This document shows, in pieces, positions 25,448 to 32,588 of a DNA stretch of 34,497 nt; the stretch's first letter is position 1, and each line of letters begins with the position of its first letter. The notes beneath the pieces are model-generated. The model ran no database searches, was not told where the DNA came from, and saw only the letters and a program-made list of their open reading frames with translations. This stretch comes from Solobacterium sp. Its GTDB lineage: Bacteria; Bacillota_I; Bacilli_A; Erysipelotrichales; Erysipelotrichaceae. Location: contig JAILQT010000058.1 of assembly GCA_024698805.1 (NCBI GenBank), positions 1-34,497 of the forward strand, read 5' to 3'. Made by a program: the position numbers and the translations under genes.

Positions 25448-25457
25448 GGCTTTTTTT
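25420..25457 (+). terminator. Terminator of the threonine aldolase gene
   Basis: CCTCAG (25420-25425) can pair with CTGAGG (25444-25449), with an inner CAGAG/CTCTG stem, and seven T follow (25451-25457). The same T7CAG sequence is one end point of the tandem duplication described below. Confidence 0.65.
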
Positions 25458-25774
25458 CAGGCTTCCTTCATCAGTCCCAGAGCTTCTTCCCGCTCAAGGG
25501 AATGCGAGACTATGATCTTTTCAAGGATACGGCTGTCATCGATTCCGAAATCACGCAGGTCGCGGATTTCGGTCAGAACAGTATTTCTTTTGCCTTCGGC
25601 CAATCCTTCAGCATGTCCTTCGGCATGTCCTTCGATCCTGCCCTCCTGCCGTATCGCGTCTTCTTTCAGCAGTTCATCCATAAGCTTCCCCCTGAATGTT
25701 GTATCCTTTTTCACCTCTTCAACTGCTTTCTTCACTTCGCATACAAACGGATCATCTTCATTTGTGTGCGTTTT
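25457..25774 (-). pseudogene. Duplicated 3' fragment of the Rpn-family nuclease gene
   Basis: This stretch is a near copy of the last third of the adjacent intact gene (25775-26629). It starts in phase right after that gene's stop codon, continues KTHTNEDDPF without a start codon, and ends with the same GLMKEA tail. A GTG at 25735 could start a 92-residue product, but no ribosome site is evident. It lacks the whole nuclease domain. Differences from the parent are four or five substitutions and one missing 12-base GHAE unit, so the copy is young. A leftover of tandem duplication is more likely than a functional gene. Confidence 0.85.
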
Positions 25775-26105
25775 TCAGGCTTCCTTCATCAGTCCCAGAG
25801 CTTCATCCCGCTCAAGGGAATGCGAGACTATGATCTTTTCAAGGATACGGCTGTCATCGATTCCGAAATCACGCAGGTCGCGGATCTCGGTCAGAACAGT
25901 ATTTCTTTTGCCTTCGGCCAATCCTTCAGCATGTCCTTCAGCATGCCCTTCAGCATGTCCTTCGATCCTGCCCTCCTGCCGTATCGCGTCTTCTTTCAGC
26001 AGTTCATCCATAAGCTTCCCCCTGAATGCTGTATCCTTTTTCACCTCTTCAACTGCTTTCTTCACTTCGCATACAAACGGATCATCCTCATTTGTGTGCG
26101 TTTTT
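25458..26105. repeat. Direct tandem duplication, 318 bp and 330 bp copies
   Basis: Copy 1 is 25458-25775 and copy 2 is 25776-26105. They differ by a few substitutions and a 12-base unit. The junction GTGTGCG-T5-CAGGCTTCC is a hybrid of GTGTGCG-T7-CAGCAG (26094 on, inside the gene) and GAGGC-T7-CAGGCTTCC (25446 on, at its 3' end). Confidence 0.95.
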
Positions 26106-26629
26106 TTCAGCAGTTCAAGAACAGGCCGGATACGTTCCGGTGCCCTCTCTTCTGCAGTCGGGGAGAGAAAAAGGATCTTTCTGCCATCATTGTACTCCTG
26201 ATCGGGAAACTCTGCCAGACGGGTCACTGCCGTATATACAGGCATGCCGCGCTTCAGGGGATCGAATGTGCACAGGAAGATCACCGTAACATCCGGCATG
26301 TCTTTCGGAAGCGAGCCTGCTGCCAGCTGCACATCCAGCATGGAAGCGTTATAGCGGGCAGTTTTTATGAAATCGATATCGTACGTCTGCATCTCAAGGT
26401 CAAACCTGTGCCGGGCAGATTCCGATACGACATCCAGACGGATGCGTTTCGTGCCGATGCTGGCGATGACCTCATATTCTGCTGAGACCGTCATATTCTC
26501 CGTATCTGCCTGGGGACAGCACCGCTCAATGATCTGTCTGCAGATCCAGGGATATTTCCGCATGACCTCCTTGAACACAAGGTCATTCGTAAAACCGGCT
26601 TCACGCAGCATTTTTTCTTTATTGAACAT
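25775..26629 (-). CDS. Rpn family recombination-promoting nuclease / PD-(D/E)XK transposase-like protein
   Basis: This 284-residue protein belongs to the PD-(D/E)XK group annotated as Rpn or Transposase_31. The N terminus (TNDLVFKEVMRKYP) is typical. The nuclease core shows RLDVVSES followed by FDLEMQ (Asp and Glu-x-Gln near residues 65-80), then TARYNASMLD and VTVIFLCTFDP. The C-terminal third is helical and contains four 4-residue units GHAE/GLAE (about residues 220-236) that vary in number in relatives. GGAGGT precedes the ATG. Known Rpn proteins are DNA nucleases thought to promote recA-independent recombination or to act in phage defence. The gene is single, with a terminator of the upstream unit behind its start and a duplicated fragment behind its stop. 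Confidence 0.85.
   Translation of the reverse strand: MFNKEKMLREAGFTNDLVFKEVMRKYPWICRQIIERCCPQADTENMTVSAEYEVIASIGTKRIRLDVVSESARHRFDLEMQTYDIDFIKTARYNASMLDVQLAAGSLPKDMPDVTVIFLCTFDPLKRGMPVYTAVTRLAEFPDQEYNDGRKILFLSPTAEERAPERIRPVLELLKKTHTNEDDPFVCEVKKAVEEVKKDTAFRGKLMDELLKEDAIRQEGRIEGHAEGHAEGHAEGLAEGKRNTVLTEIRDLRDFGIDDSRILEKIIVSHSLERDEALGLMKEA
25911..25958 (-). repeat. 12-bp tandem repeat coding GHAE units
   Basis: Four 12-base units are read here and three in the duplicated copy (25593-25628), a simple in-frame tandem repeat that has already changed copy number between the two. Confidence 0.9.
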
Positions 26630-26674
26630 GTTCAGACCTCCTGCTTATTTATTCACCCAAAAATACAGGAGACC

Positions 26675-26701
26675 AAAAAAAAGGAAGCCGTTCAGGCTTC
26701 C
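26675..26701 (-). terminator. Terminator of the DIP1984 / small Cys protein unit
   Basis: On the minus strand GGAAGCC (26701-26695) pairs with GGCTTCC (26689-26683) across a five-base loop and eight T follow (26682-26675). It lies 29 bases after the stop of the candidate microprotein. Confidence 0.85.
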
Positions 26702-26729
26702 GTCCCCATGCCGCTCCCTCATCCGGGAA

Positions 26730-26882
26730 TCAATGTCTGGTGATAACGATATCCATAACGATGCAGGTATGCACGGTCGGGACATAACAATGATCAAAAT
26801 GCAGTCCCTTGCATTCCTGAGTGCGGACGCATTCTCCGCCGCAGAGATAACATTCACCTTCCCGGACTACCTTCTGTTTCAG
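26730..26882 (-). CDS. Candidate Cys/His-rich microprotein with CTG start
   Basis: A 50-codon frame lies between the DIP1984 gene and its terminator. It has no ATG, GTG or TTG start. A CTG at 26882-26880 overlaps the upstream stop as CTGA, the same geometry as the ATGA couplings elsewhere in this window. The product would contain six Cys (positions 11, 14, 18, 24, 32, 40) and four His (28, 31, 38, 50), with a CxxCGGxC cluster and HFDHC, a density far above chance and suggestive of a metal site. Function is unknown. It could still be an untranslated leader or trailer; the unusual start is the main doubt. Confidence 0.4.
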   Translation of the reverse strand: MKQKVVREGECYLCGGECVRTQECKGLHFDHCYVPTVHTCIVMDIVITRH

Positions 26883-27328
26883 AGCTCTGTTGTCCAGTTG
26901 ATCTCCTGGATCGTGTTGTCCAGAAGCCTCAGCTGTTTTGAGAAAGCATCTGTCTGCTGCTGCAGTTCACGGACGTTCACGGCGCTGAGGATGCGGATCT
27001 CCGACATCCTGGCACGCTGTACGTTCTCCGATGCGGTTTCGACCATATCCTGGTAGACGGAGATCTTCTTTGTCAGGATATCCCTTTCCGCCAGCAGTTC
27101 CGTCAGGGTCTTCCCGTTATGGACGACCAGTGCATTCTTCAGGTTGATCAGCGCGATCAGTTCCTGCAGCCTGTTCAGGGATGCATTCAGTTCGGCGATC
27201 AGTTCGCCGGGGTCCTCTGCAGGCTTCTCTCCTTCCTGCATCAGGACGTTGTTATTGATGCGGGTGCGCAGCTGTTCGATCTTCCGGTTGAGATCGGCGC
27301 GCTCCTGCAGTGCTTCTGCGAGTTTCAT
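26879..27328 (-). CDS. DIP1984 family protein (septicolysin-like annotation)
   Basis: This 149-residue protein is mostly alpha-helical with heptad-like leucines. It matches the DIP1984 family in its start (MKLAEALQERADL-RKIEQL), the NNNV-QEGE-PAEDP block, the KTLTELLAERDIL block, and its end at NWTTEL. The family is soluble, about 150 residues, and has no settled function. GGAGGTG lies just before the ATG. It is divergent from csoR across a 93-base gap. The gene is followed by the candidate Cys-rich microprotein and a terminator, so the two may form one transcript. Confidence 0.85.
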   Translation of the reverse strand: MKLAEALQERADLNRKIEQLRTRINNNVLMQEGEKPAEDPGELIAELNASLNRLQELIALINLKNALVVHNGKTLTELLAERDILTKKISVYQDMVETASENVQRARMSEIRILSAVNVRELQQQTDAFSKQLRLLDNTIQEINWTTEL

Positions 27329-27374
27329 ACGGACACCTCCGCAGACATCATATCACTTTATGCGGGTAAACGCA

Positions 27375-27403
27375 TTGACATATACCCCCAGGGGGTATAA
27401 TAT
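27375..27403 (+). promoter_or_regulatory. csoR-copA promoter with CsoR operator
   Basis: TTGACA (27375-27380) is followed by overlapping -10 choices TATAAT (27396-27401, spacer 15) and TAATAT (27398-27403, spacer 17). Between them sits the perfect palindrome TATACCCCCAGGGGGTATA (27381-27399), the pseudo-palindromic G-tract form bound by CsoR. Repressor on this site would block RNA polymerase, and Cu(I) would release it. Confidence 0.92.
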
Positions 27404-27421
27404 ACGCAGTGTGAGGTGTAT

Positions 27422-27721
27422 ATGAAAACAGAAGAACACACTGTAAGACATAAAAAGAGAACAGAAGAAGAAAAGAAAAAGCTTCTAACCAGGCTGAAAA
27501 GGGCGGAAGGACAGATCCGCGGGATCGAAAAGATGGTGGAGAATGACAGCTACTGTCCGGATATCCTGATCCAGGTATCGGCCGTGACTTCGGCACTGAA
27601 CAGTTTCAACAGGGAACTGCTTGCGTGCCACCTGCGTTCCTGCACGGTGCAGGATATCCGCAGCGGGAAAGACGAAGCCGTCGATGAACTGATCGACGTG
27701 CTGCAGAAACTGATGAAATAG
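27422..27721 (+). CDS. csoR: Copper-sensing transcriptional repressor CsoR
   Basis: This 99-residue all-helical DUF156/CsoR-family repressor binds Cu(I) and then leaves DNA. The metal ligands are present as Cys in ENDSYCPD and the His-x-x-x-Cys pair of LACHLRSC, the C-H-C triad that separates copper sensors from FrmR/RcnR relatives. The basic N-terminal tail (KTEEHTVRHKKR) is longer than in the short members. The arginine of LKRAEGQIRGI is the conserved DNA-contact helix. ATG 27422 with GAGGTG upstream is preferred over GTG 27416. It autoregulates through the palindrome in its promoter and is followed after 8 bases by copA. Confidence 0.94.
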   Translation: MKTEEHTVRHKKRTEEEKKKLLTRLKRAEGQIRGIEKMVENDSYCPDILIQVSAVTSALNSFNRELLACHLRSCTVQDIRSGKDEAVDELIDVLQKLMK

Positions 27722-27729
27722 GAGGGGAT

Positions 27730-30255
27730 ATGGAACAGTATATCGTAACGGGAATGAGCTGCGCCGCATGCCAGGCAAGGGTGGAAAAAGCCGTGTCCGG
27801 GCTGGAAGGCGTTGATTCGTGTTCTGTATCGCTCCTGACGAATTCGATGGGCGTGGAAGGAAGTGCCTCCCCGGATGAAGTCATTAAAGCAGTCGAGAAA
27901 GCCGGCTACGGCGCATCCCTGAAGGGGGAAGAAAAGAAAGAGTCCTCCGCGAACCGCTATGAAGCGGAAGAAAAAGCGCTGGAAGACCATGAGACGCCTG
28001 TCCTGAAGAAGAGGCTGCTGACGTCCCTCGTCTTCCTGCTGGTGCTGATGTATGTGTCCATGGGACACAACATGCTTGACCTGCCGGTGCCCGGCTTCCT
28101 GGTGCACAACCATATCGGGCTGGCTGTCGTGCAGATGCTGCTGGCGGTGATCGTCATGATCATCAACCATAAATTCTTTACTTCGGGTTTCAGATCCCTG
28201 GCAGCGAAAGCGCCGAACATGGATACGCTGGTAGCGCTCGGTTCGATGGCATCGTTCGTCTGGAGCGTCGTCGTCGTGCTGAAGATGACCGTCATGATCA
28301 CGGAAGGCGCAGCGAACATGGACCTGATGGAGGTCTATCATAACGAACTGTATTTTGAATCGGCAGCGATGATCCCGACGCTGATCACGGTCGGGAAGAT
28401 GCTGGAAGCCATGTCCAAGGGCAGGACGACGAATGCGCTGAAGAGCCTTCTGAAGCTTGCGCCGAAGACAGCCGTACTCGTCACGGACGGGGAAGAGAAG
28501 ACTGTGGATATCGACGCCGTACAGGTCGGCGATATCTTCGCTGTCCGGCCCGGTGAAAGCATCCCGGCAGACGGCGTCGTGATCCTGGGAAGCAGCGCGG
28601 TCAACGAATCGGCGCTGACCGGCGAGAGCATCCCTGTTGAAAAGACAGTCAACGATACGGTCAGTGCGGGAACGATCAATACATCCGGCTATATGCAGTG
28701 CCGCACGACAAGGGTGCAGGGCGATACGACGCTGGCGCAGATCATCCGCATGGTATCGGACGCAGCCGCAACGAAGGCACCGATCGCCAGGATCGCCGAT
28801 ACCGTATCCGGCTATTTTGTGCCGTTCGTCATCATTACCGCTCTGATCACGGCTGCAGGCTGGCTGATCGCGGGACAGACTCCTGCCTTTGCGCTGGCCC
28901 GCGGCATCTCCGTGCTGGTCATCTCCTGCCCGTGTGCGCTGGGTCTGGCAACGCCGGTCGCGATCATGGTCGGCAGCGGCACAGGCGCAAAAGCAGGTAT
29001 TCTTTTCAAAACGAGTGAATCGCTGGAAAATGCAGGCAAGATACAGGTATGCGCGCTGGACAAGACAGGAACGATCACATCCGGTCTGCCGGAAGTGACG
29101 GATATCCATCCGGCACCGGGCGTCAGCGAAGAAGAACTTCTGCGTTATGCGTATGCCCTGGAAAGATATTCCGAACATCCCCTTGCCAAAGCGATCACTG
29201 CCGAAGGGGAAAAGCGCGGCCTTGAACTGCTGGACGCACAGGATTTCAAGACGACGACAGGCAGCGGCCTGTCCGCCGTCATCGACGGCAAGACGGTCCG
29301 CGGCGGCAGCTATGTATATATCTGCGGCTATGCCGATATCGATGCGGAAACAGACCGGTATGCTCAGCAGTATGCGGAAACCGGCAAGACACCGCTGTTC
29401 TTCGCGAGGGGCTTTGACCTGCTCGGCATGATCGTCACAGCGGACGTGATCAAGGAAGATTCCGCCCGGGCTGTGAAGGAACTGCAGAAGATGGGCATCG
29501 AAGTGGTCATGTTAACAGGGGACAACGAACGCACCGCAAAGGCGATCGGTGAACTCGCAGGCGTGGACCGCGTCATCGCCGGCGTCATGCCGGACGGCAA
29601 GGAAGCCGTGATCCGCGAGCTGCAGCGAAAGGGCAGGACCGCCATGGTCGGTGACGGCATCAACGATGCGCCGGCACTGATGCGTGCGGATACCGGCATC
29701 GCCATCGGTGCAGGCACCGACGTCGCGATCGATTCAGCCGACATCGTCCTGATGAACAGCAGGCTCACCGACGTGGCAGCCGCAGTCCGGCTCTCCAGGG
29801 GCGTACTGCGGAATATCCATGAGAACCTTTTCTGGGCATTCTTCTACAACGTTATCTGCATCCCGCTTGCGGCAGGCCTCTTCGCTTACAAGATGAACCC
29901 GATGGTCGGCGCGGCGGCGATGAGCCTTTCCAGCTTCACCGTCTGCATGAACGCGCTGCGCCTGAACCGCTTTAAGCTCTATGACCCTTCACACGACAGG
30001 CCTGTGAAATACAGGAACGTCAAACGGGAGGAAGAGACCGCAGGGGATTCCCTGACGGTCGCGGTGGAAGGCATGATGTGCGAACACTGCGAGAATGCCG
30101 TGGAGACTTCCCTGAAGAAGATCAAAGGGATCCGCTCTGCCGAAGCAGACCACACTGCCGGCAGCGTCGTCATCTATACCGACAGACCTGTATCCCTGGA
30201 CGATATCGCAGATAAAGTGAAAGAGGCCGGCTACGTCTATAAAGGGAAAAAATAA
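27730..30255 (+). CDS. copA: Copper-exporting P1B-type ATPase with N- and C-terminal HMA domains
   Basis: This 841-residue ATPase pumps Cu(I) out of the cell. An N-terminal heavy-metal domain has GMSCAAC (Cys11, Cys14). Next come the membrane helices with the CPC transport motif (Cys400, Cys402), the phosphorylated DKTGT (Asp444), SEHPLAKAI (HP motif), TGDNE and MVGDGINDAPAL. After the last helices, residues about 770-841 form a second HMA domain with GMMCEHC (Cys784, Cys787), probably a fused CopZ-like chaperone, since no separate copZ is seen. Ribosome site AGGAGGGG precedes the ATG. It is co-transcribed with csoR. Confidence 0.96.
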   Translation: MEQYIVTGMSCAACQARVEKAVSGLEGVDSCSVSLLTNSMGVEGSASPDEVIKAVEKAGYGASLKGEEKKESSANRYEAEEKALEDHETPVLKKRLLTSLVFLLVLMYVSMGHNMLDLPVPGFLVHNHIGLAVVQMLLAVIVMIINHKFFTSGFRSLAAKAPNMDTLVALGSMASFVWSVVVVLKMTVMITEGAANMDLMEVYHNELYFESAAMIPTLITVGKMLEAMSKGRTTNALKSLLKLAPKTAVLVTDGEEKTVDIDAVQVGDIFAVRPGESIPADGVVILGSSAVNESALTGESIPVEKTVNDTVSAGTINTSGYMQCRTTRVQGDTTLAQIIRMVSDAAATKAPIARIADTVSGYFVPFVIITALITAAGWLIAGQTPAFALARGISVLVISCPCALGLATPVAIMVGSGTGAKAGILFKTSESLENAGKIQVCALDKTGTITSGLPEVTDIHPAPGVSEEELLRYAYALERYSEHPLAKAITAEGEKRGLELLDAQDFKTTTGSGLSAVIDGKTVRGGSYVYICGYADIDAETDRYAQQYAETGKTPLFFARGFDLLGMIVTADVIKEDSARAVKELQKMGIEVVMLTGDNERTAKAIGELAGVDRVIAGVMPDGKEAVIRELQRKGRTAMVGDGINDAPALMRADTGIAIGAGTDVAIDSADIVLMNSRLTDVAAAVRLSRGVLRNIHENLFWAFFYNVICIPLAAGLFAYKMNPMVGAAAMSLSSFTVCMNALRLNRFKLYDPSHDRPVKYRNVKREEETAGDSLTVAVEGMMCEHCENAVETSLKKIKGIRSAEADHTAGSVVIYTDRPVSLDDIADKVKEAGYVYKGKK

Positions 30256-30272
30256 TATTTTCACGAAATATT
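30254..30272. promoter_or_regulatory. Palindrome between copA and the Rrf2 gene
   Basis: AATATTTTCACGAAATATT is a perfect 7-bp inverted repeat with a five-base centre that overlaps the copA stop codon and lies about 18 bases upstream of the next promoter. It has no T run, so an operator (perhaps for the Rrf2 protein) is as likely as a weak terminator. Confidence 0.35.
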
Positions 30273-30289
30273 CATAATTCCCCTGTTGG

Positions 30290-30319
30290 TTGACCTATGC
30301 GGGACCCGATTCATAAGAT
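30290..30319 (+). promoter_or_regulatory. Candidate promoter of the Rrf2 gene
   Basis: TTGACC (30290-30295) and TAAGAT (30314-30319) are 18 bases apart. AGGAG at 30333-30337 is the ribosome site. Confidence 0.45.
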
Positions 30320-30346
30320 ATGATAATTACACAGGAGATCTTATAT

Positions 30347-30775
30347 ATGCAGATGAATATTGAAACAGATTATGCAGTCCGCTGCATATTGTTTCTGGCT
30401 CAGAATGATGCATATACTCCCAGCGGTAAGATCGCAGAAGCCATGCGTATTGAAAAAGAACAGACCCTGCGCATCCTGAAACGGCTGCAGGCTGCCGGCC
30501 TGGTAAAGTCACAGCGCGGACAGGTCGGGGGTTTCTCCCTGGCGAAAAGCACCGATCAGATAATGATGAGGGATATCATCGAGGTGATGGAAGATTCGAT
30601 CAAGATCAACAGATGCCTTGAAAATGACGGATTCTGCAGCAGGAACGGCACCCCGTCCTGCCAGGTCCACCAGTATTACAACGGCGTGCAGTCGATCCTG
30701 GAACAGATATTCGGCAACACATCGATCACGGATATTCTGAGCGGAAACGCGACAGCTTTCAGCAGTTTGAGCTGA
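30347..30775 (+). CDS. Rrf2 family transcriptional regulator, probable Fe-S sensor
   Basis: This 142-residue protein has the Rrf2 winged helix: NIETDYAVRCILFLA at the start, then TLRILKRLQAAGLVKSQRGQVGGFSLAK for the recognition helix and wing. Three cysteines follow in CLENDGFCSRNGTPSC (about residues 90-105), spaced like the Fe-S ligands of IscR and NsrR. It therefore probably senses iron-sulfur status, oxygen or nitric oxide. ATG 30347 is nine bases from AGGAG; an in-frame ATG at 30320 has no site. It stands alone, with no suf or isc genes next to it, so its regulon is elsewhere or includes itself. The terminator hairpin uses its last codons. Confidence 0.88.
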   Translation: MQMNIETDYAVRCILFLAQNDAYTPSGKIAEAMRIEKEQTLRILKRLQAAGLVKSQRGQVGGFSLAKSTDQIMMRDIIEVMEDSIKINRCLENDGFCSRNGTPSCQVHQYYNGVQSILEQIFGNTSITDILSGNATAFSSLS

Positions 30776-30786
30776 AAGCTGTTTTT
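30752..30786 (+). terminator. Terminator of the Rrf2 gene
   Basis: ACAGCTTTCAGC (30752-30763) pairs perfectly with GCTGAAAGCTGT (30771-30782) across a seven-base loop, followed by T5. The stem spans the stop codon. Confidence 0.92.
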
Positions 30787-30808
30787 CTTAAATAACTCCA
30801 TTTCCACA

Positions 30809-30841
30809 TATGATAAAATATATAACTGTAAATTCTTACAG
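30809..30841 (+). promoter_or_regulatory. Candidate promoter and leader hairpin of the GT4 gene
   Basis: TATGAT (30809-30814) or TAAAAT (30814-30819) may be the -10; no convincing -35 was found. A hairpin CTGTAA/TTACAG (30826-30841, loop ATTC) lies directly before the ribosome site. Confidence 0.3.
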
Positions 30842-30852
30842 ATGAGGATCCA

Positions 30853-31857
30853 ATGAAAATATTGTTATATTTTGAGGGCGAAGAGCTTATCAGTAAGTCC
30901 GGAGTGGGGCGGGCTTACGATCACCAGAAAACTGCCCTGGAAGCGGCCGGTGTTGCATACACGACCGATCCCCGCTGCAAAGACTACGACATACTGCATA
31001 TCAACACATACGGCATCAACAGCGTGACAATGGTCCATAACGCAAGGCGCATGAACAAGAAGGTGATCTATCATGCGCATTCGACCGAAGAGGATTTCCG
31101 CAACAGCTTTACGCTGTCCAACGTGATCTCCCCGTTCATCAAGCAGTGGCTGATCGGGCTGTACAAACAGGCGGATATGCTGATAACGCCGACATCCTAT
31201 TCCCGGGGCATCCTGGAAAGATACGGCCTGAACCAGCCGATCCGCGTGATCTCCAACGGCATCGATCTCGATCGGTTCCGGAGGAGCGAAGCCAAGGCAA
31301 AGGCTTTCCGTGAATACTTCCATTTCAGCGAAGACGACAAAGTCGTCCTCGGCGTCGGACTGCTTTTCCACAGGAAAGGCCTGCCTGACTTTGTCAAAGT
31401 TGCGAAAATGATGCCGGATTATAAATTCGTATGGTTCGGGGACATCTCCCGTTTCATCATCCCTGTCGAGATCAGCGAACTGGTCGAGAACCCGCCTGCA
31501 AACGTGATCTTCCCCGGTTATATCGCCGGCGAGATCATCGAAGGCGCATATTCCGCCGCATCCTGTTTCTTCTTCCCGTCCTATGAAGAGACCGAAGGCA
31601 TCGTCGTTCTTGAAGCGCTGGCTTCCGGGTGCCCCGTGCTCGTCAGGGATATCGGCGCATTCCGGCCGTGGCTCGTAGACGGCTACAACTGCCACAAGGC
31701 CGTAAGCAACGACGGATTCGTACAGAAGATCCGGATGATCACGGAAGGAAGGGCGGCAGATACGACGGCAAACGGGATGGTCACGGCAGAAGAGCGCTCG
31801 ATCACAAGGATCGGCGAACAGCTGCGCGATGCCTATGAGACAGTACTGAGAGGCTGA
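30853..31857 (+). CDS. GT4-family glycosyltransferase, possibly glycolipid-forming
   Basis: This 334-residue GT-B enzyme has a first domain ending in VIYHAHSTEEDFRNSF and the linker VISNGIDLDRF. The second domain has GLLFHRKGL and the donor-binding EETEGIVVLEALASG with the E-x7-E motif near residues 246-256. The AHSTEEDFRNSF block and the lack of a long N-terminal loop recall the streptococcal CpoA group, which adds a second sugar to glucosyl-diacylglycerol, the anchor of lipoteichoic acid. That assignment is from memory and tentative. A start ATG with GAGGA upstream is clear. It precedes the AlkD-like gene by two bases, so both share a transcript. Confidence 0.82.
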   Translation: MKILLYFEGEELISKSGVGRAYDHQKTALEAAGVAYTTDPRCKDYDILHINTYGINSVTMVHNARRMNKKVIYHAHSTEEDFRNSFTLSNVISPFIKQWLIGLYKQADMLITPTSYSRGILERYGLNQPIRVISNGIDLDRFRRSEAKAKAFREYFHFSEDDKVVLGVGLLFHRKGLPDFVKVAKMMPDYKFVWFGDISRFIIPVEISELVENPPANVIFPGYIAGEIIEGAYSAASCFFFPSYEETEGIVVLEALASGCPVLVRDIGAFRPWLVDGYNCHKAVSNDGFVQKIRMITEGRAADTTANGMVTAEERSITRIGEQLRDAYETVLRG

Positions 31858-31859
31858 AT

Positions 31860-32540
31860 ATGACAGATATCCTTAAGGATCTCCTGGAGATGCGTGACGA
31901 GGAATATGCGCTCTTCTGCAGGAAGATCATACCTGACACCGATCCGCAGAAGGTCCTGGGGATCCGCACGCCGCAGCTGCGCGCATATGCGAAAAAGATC
32001 AAAGGCACAAAGGAAGCGGAAGCTTTCCTGAACACGCTGCCGCATGAATATTTCGAAGAGGACCAGCTTCATGCATTCCTGATCGCGGGGAACCGTGATT
32101 TTGACACATGCATACAGCAGATCGAGAGTTTCCTGCCGTATGTCAGCAGCTGGGCCACATGCGACCAGATGAACAGCACGGCCCTGAAAAAGGATCCTGT
32201 GCGTCTTCTGGAATGCGCATACCGGTGGATGGCATCGGAACACACCTATACGGTGCGTTTCGGCATCCTGACGCTGATGCGGTATTTCCTGGATGAGAGG
32301 TATGATCCGGCTTATCCTGAGAAGGTAGCAGAACTCAGAAGTGAAGAATACTATGTCCGGATGATGGCTGCATGGTATTTTGCGACAGCACTTGCAAAGC
32401 AATATGACAGCGTCGTGCCTTACCTGGAGGAAAACAGGCTGGATACCTGGACGCACAACAAGACGATCCGGAAGGCAGTGGAGAGTTACCGCATCAGCGA
32501 TGAACAGAAGGCATATCTGAAAACACTGAAGCGGAAATAA
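31860..32540 (+). CDS. DNA alkylation repair protein, AlkD-like HEAT-repeat
   Basis: This 226-residue all-helical protein belongs to the ALK/AlkD family, DNA glycosylases that remove positively charged alkylated bases such as N3- and N7-alkylpurines. Recognisable blocks are GIRTPQLRAYAKKI near residue 34, EEDQLHAFLIAG near 66, SWATCDQM near 96, and VRFGILTLMRYFLD near 132 with YVRMMAAWYFA. The family catalytic Asp and Trp are probably the CDQM aspartate and the Trp of SWATCD, but I have not aligned it. Its size is normal. It is coupled to the glycosyltransferase gene, a pairing without obvious logic. Confidence 0.88.
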   Translation: MTDILKDLLEMRDEEYALFCRKIIPDTDPQKVLGIRTPQLRAYAKKIKGTKEAEAFLNTLPHEYFEEDQLHAFLIAGNRDFDTCIQQIESFLPYVSSWATCDQMNSTALKKDPVRLLECAYRWMASEHTYTVRFGILTLMRYFLDERYDPAYPEKVAELRSEEYYVRMMAAWYFATALAKQYDSVVPYLEENRLDTWTHNKTIRKAVESYRISDEQKAYLKTLKRK

Positions 32541-32588
32541 AAGACCGTATATGATTACGCAATTACATAGAAACTGAGGATTTATGGT

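Noticed and set aside
25365-26485. Two long plus-strand frames (278 and 327 codons) with internal repeats
   Set aside because: They are antisense to the Rpn gene and its duplicated fragment; the repeats simply mirror the tandem duplication.
26645-26857. A 70-codon minus-strand frame starting at GTG in the gap after the DIP1984 gene
   Set aside because: It reads straight through the terminator stem and T run, has no spaced ribosome site, and its product has no family features. The other frame (26730-26882) is more protein-like.
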